From assembly GCF_000003815.2 (NCBI RefSeq), contig NW_023365791.1, positions 86,958-150,957 on the forward strand: a stretch of DNA of 64,000 nt, read 5' to 3'. Positions 40,090-51,988 of this stretch are shown here, one piece after another. How positions within the stretch are numbered: position 1 is the stretch's first letter; every line of letters starts with the position of its first letter. The notes beneath the pieces are model-generated. The model did not search any database and was not told the DNA's origin. It saw only the letters and a list, made by a program, of their open reading frames with translations. This stretch comes from Branchiostoma floridae (lineage: Eukaryota; Chordata; Leptocardii; Amphioxiformes; Branchiostomatidae). A program made the position numbers and the translations under genes.

Positions 40090-41270
40090 ATGTTTATTAC
40101 CTTTGCCAGAATGGCTAAGGTTATGAGTCTGTCTGTCTGTGTGTTAACAGTATAACTCGAGAAGCCTTGGATGGATCCCGATGATATTTGGTAGGTGGAT
40201 AGGGGTCGGGAAAACGAAGGTCAAGTTCGATAATGGGCCCCCTAGCGGCTTGCTAAGATACTGCAGCAGAACCTCAATATTTGATATCTCGTGTTCTGGA
40301 CATGCTGTGGTTATGATTTTTGAGTGGTAGATAGCCCTTGAGGCAGAGAGTAAGTACCATAAGTTTGGACCCCCTAGCGGCTTGTTTGGAACTGCAGTCG
40401 CCGATTTCCTTTCAAACTTTGGACGAGAATAACTCGAGAACGTGTTGATGAATCATCACGATTTTTGGTATGTAGATAGCCCAAGTAACAATGTACATTA
40501 TGAAATACTAATTATGCAAATCAGGAACTAATTTACATAATTAATGAGGAAAGTTTATAAATCCACTGCATTTCATGATAGGACTTTCAAACTTGTCACA
40601 TGTATAGATGAGAAAGAGAGAAATATCAATGCATGTTAATTATGCAAATGATGACCTCATTTGCATAATTAATGAGAAAATATAAACGCATTGATGGGTC
40701 ATCATGGTTTTTGGTATGTAGATAGCCAAAGGGAAGACTTACATGATGGAATTCTAATCATGCAAATCAACAGCTAATTTGCATAATTAATTAGGAAAAT
40801 GTGTAAATCCACTGCATTCCTTTATAGGACTTTCAAACTTGTCACATGTGCAGCTGAGAAAGACAGAAATATCAATACAAATTAACTATGCAGATGATGA
40901 TCTCATTTGCATAATTAATGGAAATATGAACGTGCTGACGGATCGTCATGATTTTTGGTATGTTGATAGCCTAAGTAAAACGTTACATAATGAGATACCA
41001 GTTATGCAAATTAACAACTAATTTGCATGATTAATGAGGAAAGTTGATAAATCCACTATATTCCGTGATAGGACTTTCAGACTTGTCACATATGTAACTG
41101 AGAAAGATGGCAGAGAGTAAGAGGTGTATGTTTGGGTCCGCTAACATCTTTTCTTGAACTGCAGGAGCCGGTTTAGTTTCCTACTTTGAAAGATAATAAG
41201 TCAAGAAGGGATTGAATGGATCATCATGATTTTTGGTATGCTGACAGCTTAAGTGATGCTTGATACAATT
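40090..41270. repeat. Tandem repeat of about 240 bp rich in ATGCAAAT octamers
   Basis: Four or more units carry ATGATTTTTGGTATGTAGAT, TTATGCAAAT, ATTTGCATAATTAATGAGG, ATCCACTGCATT, AGGACTTTCAAACTTGTCAC and AGAAAGA. They start near 40440, 40690, 40930 and 41215. A related, more divergent leader (GAATGGCTAAGGTTATGAG, CCCCCTAGCGGCTTG twice) lies at 40105-40430. Confidence 0.85.
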
Positions 41271-42863
41271 TAATATTAGTATGTAAATAGGGATCTAATT
41301 TGTATAAGCAATGGCAAAATGTTATGAACCAACTCCAGGCATATAAAATAAAATATAATGAGTAGCACATTTATGTCTTCAGACATCATTCTACATAACA
41401 AACCTGGTTTATTTGGCAAAGGTATGTGTTCGTGGAACTCTAGTATATACATATATTGGGTGGTAAGAGACAATGTGCAGCAAGTTTTGCTATCTATTTT
41501 AGCTTTCAAAGGAAATTAGGAATTCTTAGTTTCTTCGAATGGGCGTCTGAATGGGATGCTATGCTTGTCTAATGACGAATCGGCGGCCAACTTCATCCTG
41601 GTTGAGGCTGTCCGCCAACCTCCGAAATCGTAAAAGAAACTCCGGTCCGAGACCTTCAGACGGCTAATCAGTGTCAACATGAAAATGTTACATCAACCTA
41701 TGTCGACCCTGAGGACTTTCTATAGGCAATATAAGATGTACATAAGATGTAGTGTTAGTTTATCATGACCCCATATACAAGACCATAAAGTCAACATGTA
41801 TCACATATGTATAGCAAATCTTAATAAGTTTATTAAGACATTATTACAACATACAGGTGTGTGTATAATAATATTTATTTCAGGAAAGTGCCCCACTTAA
41901 CAGCAAATATCAATACAGAGACAAAAATGCACACTCAGTAATTTCTAAGGGATTGCTATTATTCCTTCACTCTATACATTGAATATTTCTGTATATGCAA
42001 ACAACTTGAGTGGAGATATATACTTTACGCGATAGACATATGACGTTAAGTGTGTAATATTATGACACGGTGCATAAAAATTAAAATGCCATGAAGCAAA
42101 TACAGGTTGTTGTGTAATTCATTTTCTACATTACATGTATATGGATCTAACTTCTTAATACATATCAAACCTCTTGTATTTGTAACCAAATATTTGCTCA
42201 TCTTTACTTAAACCAAGGACATTATATAAGACGTTATATAACATCCTGGCTTCAATGTACGATACATGGTACAACATCTGTCAAGGTAATAAGACTACAA
42301 ATACAAAGTAACAATGCATTTTACACAGCATAATACCTTGGCAAAGCATTCCAAATACAATGTATGTAGTACTTTATATATGATATTCAGCTCCTTCAAG
42401 CACTGGAAGTAATATAGGAAAATACTTGACATCTTTCTTGAACACTGTACATACATGTGAATGTATTGCATTGTAGTTTCCATGGATTTATAGAACATCA
42501 CATCTAGCAGCTCTAATGTGAGATACAATAGAAAACTATAACGCACAATACGGCATACAAATATGAACATCTAAGTAAACATCTTCAGTATAATATACAT
42601 CTAGTATATGAAAATGTACACTTGGAATATCATCTTGATCCATGTTTTATCAAACTGGACAAGTCACAAGAATATATCCCTGCTTTCAAAATATTGCTTG
42701 TTTCAAAATAGAGGAATACTATTGTGCAATGGTACAACAACAAAATAGCTTTACTACACAGTATGTTTAATAGTTAGTCCCATACAACCTTCATGGTCCC
42801 AGCATATGAAAAGCAATTTCTGGCAAGAGTCAGGTCCCAATATAGAAATGGAAGTCAACAAAC

Positions 42864-43074
42864 TACTGTAAATGCATTTAAGTTCACAGGGATTTAATTT
42901 CACAGTAGCGGGATGATGACTTTTTGCGGTGGTTTTAAGTTTGTGGTAGCACTATGCACCGTAGTCTCTTACTGTCATGGAGAAATGTTCGTGGTGGATT
43001 TAAATTCGTGGTGAAATGGCCACAGCGAAAACCGCGAACATAAAACCACTGCGAACGTTTCTGCATTTACAGTA
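42864..43074. repeat. MITE with TACTGTAAATGCA terminal inverted repeats
   Basis: CTGTAAATGCATTTAAGTTC at the left and its inverted counterpart TGCATTTACAG at the right are flanked by TA on both sides, which suggests a Tc1/mariner-type target site. The interior has GGTGGTTTTAAGTTTGTGG and AAACCACTGCGAACG arms. Related copies lie at 47688-47965 and, more weakly, at 3122-3260. Confidence 0.75.
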
Positions 43075-44324
43075 CATTCCTGTATTTCCTATGTCAACCT
43101 ATGACAGAAATGCTTTGTGCCTACCCTGTTTTATTCTGGTTTCTTTGATAGTATCTTCCCTTCTAATACCTTATGCAGTTAAAGGTCAAGAAGTATTCTA
43201 TGCATTACAGGCCACACACCAATTTGTGTAAAACATGTCATTGACGTCATGGTAGTTAGATGGTAACCAAGGTCCCAACATACTATGTGGAACACTGGGA
43301 AGCCATTGAATTGCAGGTCAAAAATTTCATAAAATATTCATGGTGGGTCTATTCTTAGCATAATCAGTAGTGGCACCAGAGCAAGCAAGTACCTGGTACA
43401 TGCATAAAAGCTGTGTTATACTATGTTTCAAGAACATTTAGATCCTTAAACCAAGATTTCTTGAATCTTAAACCATGATATTGCCATAAAATTTTGTATG
43501 TGCACTTCAGACACAAGAACATGATTCCCCTTTGCCTGGTATATTTGCTACAGTAACCATATGCATTCTCTCCATTAATACTTCTTGCTGGAATCAAAAG
43601 GGGGTTCAAGCAGCATTTTTGTTTGCCAATAATGTACATCACTGATATATTTGTATATTCTTCCTTTATAGAAAAGACTCAAACTGACCGTATGGAATTT
43701 GTGACCTATAAAACAGCTCCTTATGACTAATGCTTATCAATATATTATTATGCCCAAAATTGCAGCCATTTTGATATCATAAATTCTACCATGCAACTTC
43801 AGACACTACATGTGCTTTCTTCCTACTCATGCAAGGGAAATTTTTGAGACCAACAGTAACACAAATCAAGCAAAATCTATCGACTACATGATACTTTTCT
43901 CAGTGGATTCTACACAAGTAAAAACAGCACTTGTATTGTCATTGCTTTACAGTATATAGACATTTACGTGACAAAAGGGATAAACATACTTTGATACGCA
44001 ATGATTATTTCAAGTTGGTAAACTCTGTACCTGTACCAGCAACTTTGTCAAACATGGGTTGTGCCCTTTCAAATGCCACCATAAGACCACACCAATTTAA
44101 TTTGTTGCTTCTCAGAATTTAAAAAAAAACGATGGAAAAACATGATGACGACAAAGCCAGAGGATCAGGTTTATGCCTTGGTGAACTCAGTTTTAATTTT
44201 TTTTTTATGGAGTGAATATGGTCATGTTCATGTTTTCTTCCCTGACCATTGCTATATCTTCATAAAATCCAAGAACCAACAAATCATATTGCTGTGGGCT
44301 AACCATGCCTGATCTATCAAGGTA

Positions 44325-44436
44325 GCCTGGTATCCAGTCTTATCACAGCTGCTGAGTCTCTTTGCCCTCTTACACATTTACCATAAACAGATGAAGAGAT
44401 TAGGCAGCTACAATAGAACTGGATACCAGGCTATGT
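44325..44436. repeat. Hairpin element with TAGCCTGGTATCCAG ends
   Basis: TAGCCTGGTATCCAGTCTTA and the inverted CTGGATACCAGGCTA enclose about 80 bases. It lies just downstream of the Shisa stop codon. Confidence 0.75.
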
Positions 44437-44475
44437 TCAATTGGTCTGTGACCTTAAGCCCTGTTCTTTCCCACC

Positions 44476-47400
44476 TCAGTTGGGATAGGGGAGGGGGGCC
44501 GGTGGGGGGTAGGCTGGATCCTTCACAGCCGGGAAGCCTGTAGCTGAGGCATAGGGAGGGGGTGCCTCTGACCCAGGGGCCCCTGGGTACTGAGCAGCAC
44601 CTGGGTAGGGCTGGGCAGCAGGGTAAGGCTGTGCCCCAGGGTAGGGCTGGCTTCCTGGATAAGCCAGGGGGTAGGGCTGTGGTCCCTGAGGGTAGGTCCC
44701 CTGAGGGTAGGTCTGTGGTCCATGGGGGTAGGTCTGTGGTCCCTGGGGGTAGGGCTGTGGTCCTGCCGGATAGGTTGTGGAGGTAGTTGTCATGACAACA
44801 GGACCACCACCTTAGCAAGGAAATATAAAAGTTAGCAGTGAGTTAATTTGTACAGATACACAGACATTTCATTTTCAAACAGGTCACAATGTAACACAAG
44901 CTGCCATTAATTGGAAACAGGAAGACAATAACGTACAAGCATAAGTTATCAGCATAATGGTACCTAAATTTCCCTAGCTATAGTTACATGTAGTTGCTAT
45001 TGAACGCTTTAGCATGTGACAGTATTTAGTGTAACACTGCTAAATATAAAGGCATGATTTGTAGGTAGCCACTCATGTACCCCCAGGATGAAAATGACAA
45101 TCAGATCCAGGGCTCTAGCCAGCGTCCGTTGACGGAAATTTTCTGCATTTGACAGAAAAATTTTAAAACCAATCCGTCAACCTTGACGGACAAAAATCCT
45201 TGGTGGAAGCTACAGGCGGCTTGGGGACGCGGTCCACGGACGTAAAAGCCACATACTGTTTGTTTTGCTATTGTTATGATTGTTGACAATGTGTGTCGGC
45301 GCCCTTTCGCATAGGATAATCTCATTAAAAACCCGTTTTTCAAGGTCTCAGTGCAGTCTCTCTTACTCATGGAATAGTGTTTTCGCGACAATAGGAATTG
45401 GCTGACGGAAAAAAATTTTGAGCTGGCTAGAGCCCTGATCAGATCCCAGTTCAGGTCCAGACCTGGACCTGATCCTCTAGACTTGTATCAGGCCTACATG
45501 TAGACCTGAATTTACTGTACTGGTAGTGAGTGGTACCCATTCCTACCAACAATAGATTTCTTTCATTTTTGTTCTTTCACTTTATATCTTATCCTTTGAC
45601 TTTATATCAACTTTGGCATTCTAATTGACATTAATTATCTGTTTTCTGATATTTTTTTTTCAATCTATGACATACAAGTGCTCATTTTACAGCTGTTGGA
45701 ACAGTTTACAGTATGGTCGAAAACGGGCAGGAATTAATTATCTGTTTTCTGATATTTTTTTTTCAATCTATGACATACATGTGCTCATTTTACAAAGAAG
45801 AGAAGCACACGCTGATGAAAAAAATAAGACAAAACAAAACAAAACTACACTTACCAACTGCAGTAGTGATGACATGGGCGCGGCTAGCCTGGCGCCGCTT
45901 GTAAATAACACAGCAGCTGCACAGGTAGCAGGAGATCACCGTGATGATGACAATCAGGACAAACACAGCGAACAGGCCGCCCATGATAGTGCCGACGTTA
46001 AAGCCCCTAAAAACAAAACATACAATTGTAAATGTGTGTGTGATGTACTACCTTCACTACAGGAAACTGTAAAGTTCTTTTCATGAATGAGTGGCAAGCA
46101 GGTAAATGATTGAGAAAACTTCATTCAAGGAAATCAAAGTTAATCTCCAAGCAGATNNNNNNNNNNNNNNNNNNNNNNNNNNNNNNNNNNNNNNNNNNNN
46201 NNNNNNNNNNNNNNNNNNNNNNNNNNNNNNNNNNNNNNNNNNNNNNNNNNNNNNNNTCTGCTTGGAGATTAAATCAAAGTACTAGTCTGGTACATGAAAC
46301 TGTGTTACGCAGAAAAAAATCACACGCACAATCATTCATGCTTCAAGCATTGACAATACTGTCCAACTCTAAGTGCTGTTCTGTATAGCATTGAGATTTT
46401 TAAAAATGTACAAAATGTCTCTTGAAATTTTATTGTTTATTGCATTTTCAAGCAGATGTTATGTCAATGCTATATAATTGTTGCTTATTATTGCATTTTA
46501 ATGTGTTGACATGTATTGTAATAAGCACATTGCCACTATTTTAAGCCTTGTACAACAATATTGACTATGTATACAAGAATCTAGCATTATCTAGGTGTGT
46601 CAGATTTCATCATTCCAGACACTAAGATATGCTGAGAAAGAATTTATGCCACAGGGAAAAATGCAGAACCTGAATGAAACTGTCTGGACATTTTCATGAT
46701 TACCCATTCTCAAATGAAAGTACCTGGAAGGCCAGTTCCCTTCCAACAACTACTGTGCCCTTTCATGATCTAGCCCAATGGCAACATCCAGCTATAAGCA
46801 TTCATGAGGTATATTTTCAATAAGTTAAAGTATATATACTGTACATGCCTTTTTTTAGCTAGGTGAGCAGGACATTAGGGGATGGCTGGATATTTGTGGT
46901 GGAAGGGGGGTGTATGTACAGTGTAGAAAGGGAGGGGGGTGAATTGGAAAAAAAATTCTCACTGGCCACAGGGTAAAGTGAAAGTGAAACTTGTTGGCAC
47001 TTAACATGACTTTCCTCACTTCACTCAGGTGAAAATAAGTACCTAGCTTCGGTTAGGGCCATCCCTTGGATCGGACGTTGAATGGAGGTCCCCCTGTTTG
47101 AGGAGAGCCACACCTTAAACAGGGGACCTCAATTTAAGGTCTTATCAGAGGGACAGCTCTAACCAGAGCTACATATTACTCATTTTCACCTGTACTGTTC
47201 AGTACAAACCTGGTGTGTTATGCAATAAGGCAGTTTACCAGGTGTGCAAGAATAAACAAACAAACAAACAAACAAACAAACAAACTTACCCAGATCTCCA
47301 GCTGCAGCAGTACTTGTATGTGCTGGTACCGCAGCAGTAGATGTCATCGTGGTCGTCATTGTTGAAGCTGAAGAGGGAATTGCGCGGGCAGCTGAAGCCT

Positions 47401-48538
47401 GAGTTGTAGTCTCCGAACGCGTCTGTGTAGCCGCTGCAGTACTCAGCTGATGCTGTTTCACATGATAAGAAAAATACATCTAATTGATATATAACATTAC
47501 ATTTGTGTTTGTTTGTGTACAAATACTGCAATTCTAGATTTGTTAACAATGACCTCCTTTTACTACTGTACTAATTAATACATTTTGGTGACTTGAGCAG
47601 TCACTGTTCAGCTGCTAAAATTTCATAACTGCAACTATTTGATGAGAGCAGAACCTTAGAACCTAGGCAATCCAGCTCAAATCAAATACAGTACTGTAAA
47701 TGCATTAAATTTTGTGAGGATTTAATTTCACAGTAGCGGAGAAAGGACTGTTTGTGGTGGTTCACGGTAATCTCCAAGCAAATCCACGGTGGCGTAATAT
47801 ATTTGACTCCCTTTATTTGGCCGGCTATACTCCTTGGCCAGCTTTGATACTATCTTGATGGCACCGTAGGATCTGCTTGGAGATTAGGTTCACGGTAGCA
47901 CCATGCACTGTAGTCTCTTTAATACTGCGATGGAAAAATGTTCGCAGTGGCTTTAAGTTCATCATATTCATGTTTAAATGTTGTGAATTTTGAGTTTTGA
48001 TCATCAAAGCATAATGCCTTGTATGAATGTTACTAAATCAACAATGCATGAAAACAGCAACAATATTATAAGCGAAGTGGCATAATATGATTTGAAATAT
48101 TGTCTTATTTTCACACATCTGTCCCGGCTTGCAAATGTCAATTTCAGTGGGCATTATTAATAAACTGACCTAAAATTCGCTGTTAAGAATAGGAACAGGA
48201 AATACAGGGAGGAAATGTTGTGACTTGTGAGTGTGATACATGTGAGGACTATCTTCTTATGGTTACTCATTAGTCATTACACAATCAAACAAATCGGTAC
48301 TCAGTTGATACGCTGCAAATTAAAAGCATCCCGTGACTTCTGCTTTAAGAGATTATCCATACAAATTATGAAACTTCAAAGGGGACAAATGCAGCGTGCC
48401 CCCCTCCCCAACACAAACGCATGCAGGAACACCCAAACACTATATAAACAGTCAGTAGATGCATGGGACCATGTAGAGGGAATAACTCCGTTTACCTGCG
48501 CCTAGAACCACCAGAAGTGTCGACAGTGTGGCGATCAT
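44476..48538 (-). CDS. Shisa-family membrane protein (SHISA4/5-like)
   Basis: Shisa proteins are single-pass adaptors of the ER, endosome or plasma membrane that affect receptor maturation. Exons 48496-48538, 47290-47452, 45855-46006 and 44476-44810 (minus) give 230 residues with phases 1, 2 and 1. Signal peptide MIATLSTLLVVLGAGASA precedes the Cys-rich Shisa domain: EYC at its start, GFSCPR, then DDIYCCGTSTYKYCC. The membrane helix is GGLFAVFVLIVIITVIS, with inner-face Cys (CYLCSCC). The tail is built from YPQGP/YPGAQ-type repeats and contains the WW ligand APPPYAS. A 100-N gap and several mini-transposons lie in its introns. Family assignment is firm; the exact vertebrate orthologue (SHISA4 or SHISA5) is inference. 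Confidence 0.9.
45108..45437. mobile_element. hAT-like MITE with 8-bp target duplication
   Basis: Ends CAGGGCTCTAGCCAGC and GCTGGCTAGAGCCCTG are perfect inverted repeats. The flanking 8-mers ATCAGATC at 45100-45107 and 45438-45445 are identical. The CAGGG terminus and the 8-bp duplication are hAT features. 330 bp, no transposase. Confidence 0.88.
46141..46271. repeat. CTCCAAGCAGA-family MITE containing an assembly gap
   Basis: TAATCTCCAAGCAGAT at 46141 and ATCTGCTTGGAGATTA ending at 46271 bracket 100 N (46157-46256). AATCAAAGT is duplicated exactly on both sides (46132-46140 and 46272-46280). The 100 N is a placeholder for an internal part that could not be resolved. Confidence 0.85.
47267..47285. 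repeat. (CAAA)n microsatellite
   Basis: Short tandem CAAA run, abutting the donor region of the Shisa exon 47290-47452. Another CAAA run lies at 50598-50617. Confidence 0.8.
47768..47886. repeat. CTCCAAGCAGA-family MITE nested in a TACTGTAAATGCA MITE
   Basis: TAATCTCCAAGCAAAT to ATCTGCTTGGAGATTA, with an exact 9-bp duplication GGTTCACGG at 47759-47767 and 47887-47895. Both flanks belong to one decayed TACTGTAAATGCA element (47688-47965), whose uninterrupted relative is at 42864-43074. Confidence 0.88.
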
Positions 48539-49137
48539 GGCTGTAGGCTCCCACTGGACGATTGTTTGCCTACAAAACAACCAACAGGATCACGATTTTT
48601 CGCTAACGCTCTGTTTTGGATGTCGAGTGCGTAGTCACCAATGGCATTCACACCGCAAAAAAAAAAAAAAAAACGCAAATACGTGTTATTACGAATCACT
48701 CTTTGTGGGGAAAATCTCGCACAAAAATAATACATTATAGTTGATTTCAAAGACTTTAACTTAGATTTTGAATTAAAAAGTACATTATTGCTAGTGAAAC
48801 GTTTTGTGTGCTTTTTATATGCCTAATTTTGGGTTTTAGTTTCGCGTTTTGATGCGCTCATGATGACTCATTCCCACTTTCACTTTCATGACTTCACAAT
48901 GATACGCAATCACATGCATCCCTCTTTAATCTCCTTGTGATATCAAAAAAACGCATCATTTACTGTCAGTGTCTCCAGTGAAACACTGTGTTTAAAATCA
49001 TTAATGAAAGTGAAAGTGACTGGCATAAAGTGACGTGTGACGTCAAACATGTTTTTACAGTCTGTATAGAAATCAGCAAATTTCGAATTGCAGAGTCTAT
49101 TAGATCTATGTATTCAGATGAATGGCATTAGTTACTC

Positions 49138-49314
49138 TCCAAGCAGAGGTGAGGCTTCGGATGATTTTTCAATGCTTTTTTTTAGTCGTTTTTATCAGGC
49201 TTTCTATTTGTCATGTTTCTTGAAGTCCGCCATTGTTACGTTTTGACAATACAAGATACTATCTTGTATTGTCAAAACGTTTAAAAAACAGCCGGAGCCT
49301 AACCTCTGCTTGGA
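49138..49314. repeat. Long palindromic MITE of the CTCCAAGCAGA group
   Basis: CTCCAAGCAGAGGTGAGGC at the left, inverted GCCTAACCTCTGCTTGGA at the right, and a near-perfect central palindrome (TTTTGACAATACAAGATA followed by its complement, 49242-49280). Confidence 0.8.
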
Positions 49315-50026
49315 CTAGGGCAAACAATAGAAAGTCGGATATGTATTTCTTAAAAAAGCTACTTTGCCTCAGAAAGCATCTGAATTTAATTTGAACTTGT
49401 GTACATATATCGGACAGTCCGACCTTCAATGATTGTGACTTAGAATACACTGCAAAGATATAACTACTTTACCTTTCTAAGAGATTCACTCAGGATTCTT
49501 TATACAATGGCCTGATATTCATCATAAACATGATCTGTCACGGCTACTTTGGTCCACTCTCCGTTTCCACAAGACAATACTCTCATATTTTTAGACTTAA
49601 GACAGTGGAGTATATCATACTACATTAATAATACCGCCATATGAAAGAAAGTAAAACTAATATTCGTTGAGTGTCACTGGAGAAAGACACAGGATGGTGT
49701 CTGAAACGTCTGACCAGTTTCCAAAATCATTTTCAGTTGCTTTGGGCGAATCTTATTACCTGGATATCTAGCCTTCATCGACGTATTTTTAAATTTAACG
49801 AATTCTTGGTTTGCAATTTGCACTTAACAGTTAACAGTGATCCCAGCAGAAGGGTTTTAAAACTTACCTATCGTTGTGATGCCCGGTGCCGCACTGAGGA
49901 AGGTTGTTGCACAGGTCGACTGGTCAAGAATGCGAGAGCCAGACCAATAATACTAGCCATGATTATTAATGTGCTAGCTTCCACAGCCGTATCCTGTGAC
50001 CTCTGCATACACAGCCACAATAAACT

Positions 50027-50167
50027 ATTCTCCAAGCAGAGGTTGGGGCGCGAAGAAAGTAAAGTTCGTTGTCGAGGGATTTTTGCCGGTTCGCTCCCCT
50101 CATGCTGAGCCTGTAAAAAACTCCGACTCCTATAGTATCTCCGCGCCCCGACCTCTGCTTGGAGAAT
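50027..50167. repeat. Palindromic MITE of the CTCCAAGCAGA group (GGGGCGCG subtype)
   Basis: CTCCAAGCAGAGGTTGGGGC at the left and GCCCCGACCTCTGCTTGGAG at the right, with internal CTCATGCTGAGCCTG. It is upstream of the Shisa gene. Confidence 0.8.
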
Positions 50168-50304
50168 ACAATATAACCTCACACCGTGCGATAGCAACAA
50201 ATTGACAGACCATGGGATGTAGTACCAACACTTTTTGCAGAAGAAAGTTGTTTCATATTAAAGAGGAAGATCGAAACGAAAGGTTCATATCTTAATTTAC
50301 TATA

Positions 50305-50482
50305 CAGTCAAACCTGTATTAGGGGCCACCTCTACAGAGGGGCCACCTGTCCATAGTGGCCACTTTTTGTCGGTCCCTTGTGTATTTTATCTACAAGTTA
50401 CCACCTCTATACAGAGGCCACCTGTCTATAGTGGCCAAATTTGTCCGGTCCCTTGAGTGGCTGCTATAGACAGGTTTGACTG
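50305..50482. repeat. Tigger/pogo-like MITE, TA target site
   Basis: CAGTCAAACCTGT and inverted ACAGGTTTGACTG ends are flanked by TA on both sides. The interior repeats CCACCTCTACAGAGG, CCACCTGTCCATAGTGGCCA and GTCGGTCCCTTG. This is the terminal signature of pogo-type Tc1/mariner elements. Confidence 0.85.
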
Positions 50483-51511
50483 TACTTTGATTCATACGTA
50501 TGCTTGACTTGTTATGTCATTTTAATTTTCTGTAAACCTGTATCATAGACCCCAGGAAGAATAGATGTCACCTGTAAAGTTTGATTGGGATCTCAATAAA
50601 CAAACAAACAAACAAAGGTGACTGACATGTCAGGATATGACATGGTTATGAATAATCATGACTGGTACTACTATGATTGGTCTGGCCCTAACATTCCTGA
50701 CCATCCGGTTCCAGTAACAGCAATGTACAACAAATACGTGAGAAGTTTGCAACTACGATTTACGAATTAAAACAGACGTTGTGAAAGACCCACCAGACCC
50801 GATCGTTAAGCTCTACAGACAGAAAAAAGGGACGGACAACAACACCCCAACATCTACTTTGAGATTGTTAACTAATGAAATTGTAGATTGTTTACTAGTA
50901 AAATGAAATAAAATGAAATAAAATTAAAAGAAAACAGCCACCGTGTAACACACAGCGACAAAATAACGACATTAGTCCATATATAAGAGACGACGATAAG
51001 TTCAATTTCCTAGCTTACAAGCTTTAGAAGCTTAAGCAAGCAACTTGATGGGTTCATGAATGGCAATAGGTACAAAAATGGAGATATTAGACAATATTGC
51101 CGAACTAACTAAATGTATGATTTAGTATTCTGCCCGACATTCTGTCACTCTGCAAACTGTATTCAAATAACTACGGACATACATCAAGACAAAGAAACAC
51201 ATGGACCAAAGCAGCACCTTTGTTTTACCGAGGTTTTACTCATCGTTTCTCATTACTTTACAGCTTATTTCTGTCTTTAAAAGCTGGTTACATTAAATAG
51301 CCTTTCTCATCGTAAAAGTAAAATGTCTTATAGACCAAGTCAATCATGCTTTCAAAGAAATAAGATTGTCCCCAGAATGATTAACAAAGCTGAATATTAC
51401 ATTATTTATACTAGCATCGGGCAGGTGTAGCAATTCTTATTTTACGTTTGTGGTCATCATAAATAAAAGATTTATGAATTGTTTACAGTCGCATTTGATA
51501 ATACTAATTAC

Positions 51512-51947
51512 TAGTGGTGCGTACCTCAACTCATATTCAGGTTCAGGTCCGGATTCAAGTCCAGCAGTTCAGGTTCAGGTCCGGACTTATAAGTCCGGAC
51601 CTGATCCCATCATTGCGTATTATGTGCGCTAGAAAGTTTTCTTTTTTGACGGGAAGGGGGGATGGTGCATATAAAATTGCATGTTAGCATTAACTGAAAT
51701 GCAATGTGAAAAATACATGCAAATTATATACAGCCAGTGTAAACACAAAATGTTTTTGGCTTTTTCAAGTGCAAATTTCACTGTCTATGGAAGGTTTTAG
51801 ATGGTTTAGAACAAGAAAAGGGAATATAAGTGACAGATAGCTTTTAGCAAGTCCGGACTTGAGTCCAGACATTTAGGTTTTTTTTGGACTTGGACCTAAA
51901 CATTTTTAGGTCCAATTCCAAGTCCGGGCTTTAGGTACGCACCACTA
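51512..51947. mobile_element. hAT-like MITE carrying CAGGTCCGGA repeats
   Basis: Left end TAGTGGTGCGTACC and right end GGTACGCACCACTA are inverted. The flanking 8-mers CTAATTAC (51504-51511 and 51948-51955) are identical. The interior is made of degenerate palindromic units (AGGTCCGGACTTATAAGTCC, CAGGTTCAGGTCCGG). 436 bp, no transposase. Related unit clusters lie at 1636-1720, 45446-45540 and 53080-53155. Confidence 0.88.
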
Positions 51948-51988
51948 CTAATTACACAACAGAATGCGCAAATTCTAACAAAGTGTCA

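Larger units (their letters stand above)
41271..44475. other. AT-rich spacer downstream of the Shisa gene
   Basis: No exon was found. It holds the TACTGTAAATGCA element at 42864-43074 and the TAGCCTGGTATCCAG hairpin at 44325-44436. Confidence 0.6.
48539..51511. other. Spacer between the Shisa gene and the sulfotransferase
   Basis: No exon was found. It contains three of the mini-transposons listed separately and a poly(A) tract at 48658-48672. Confidence 0.6.
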
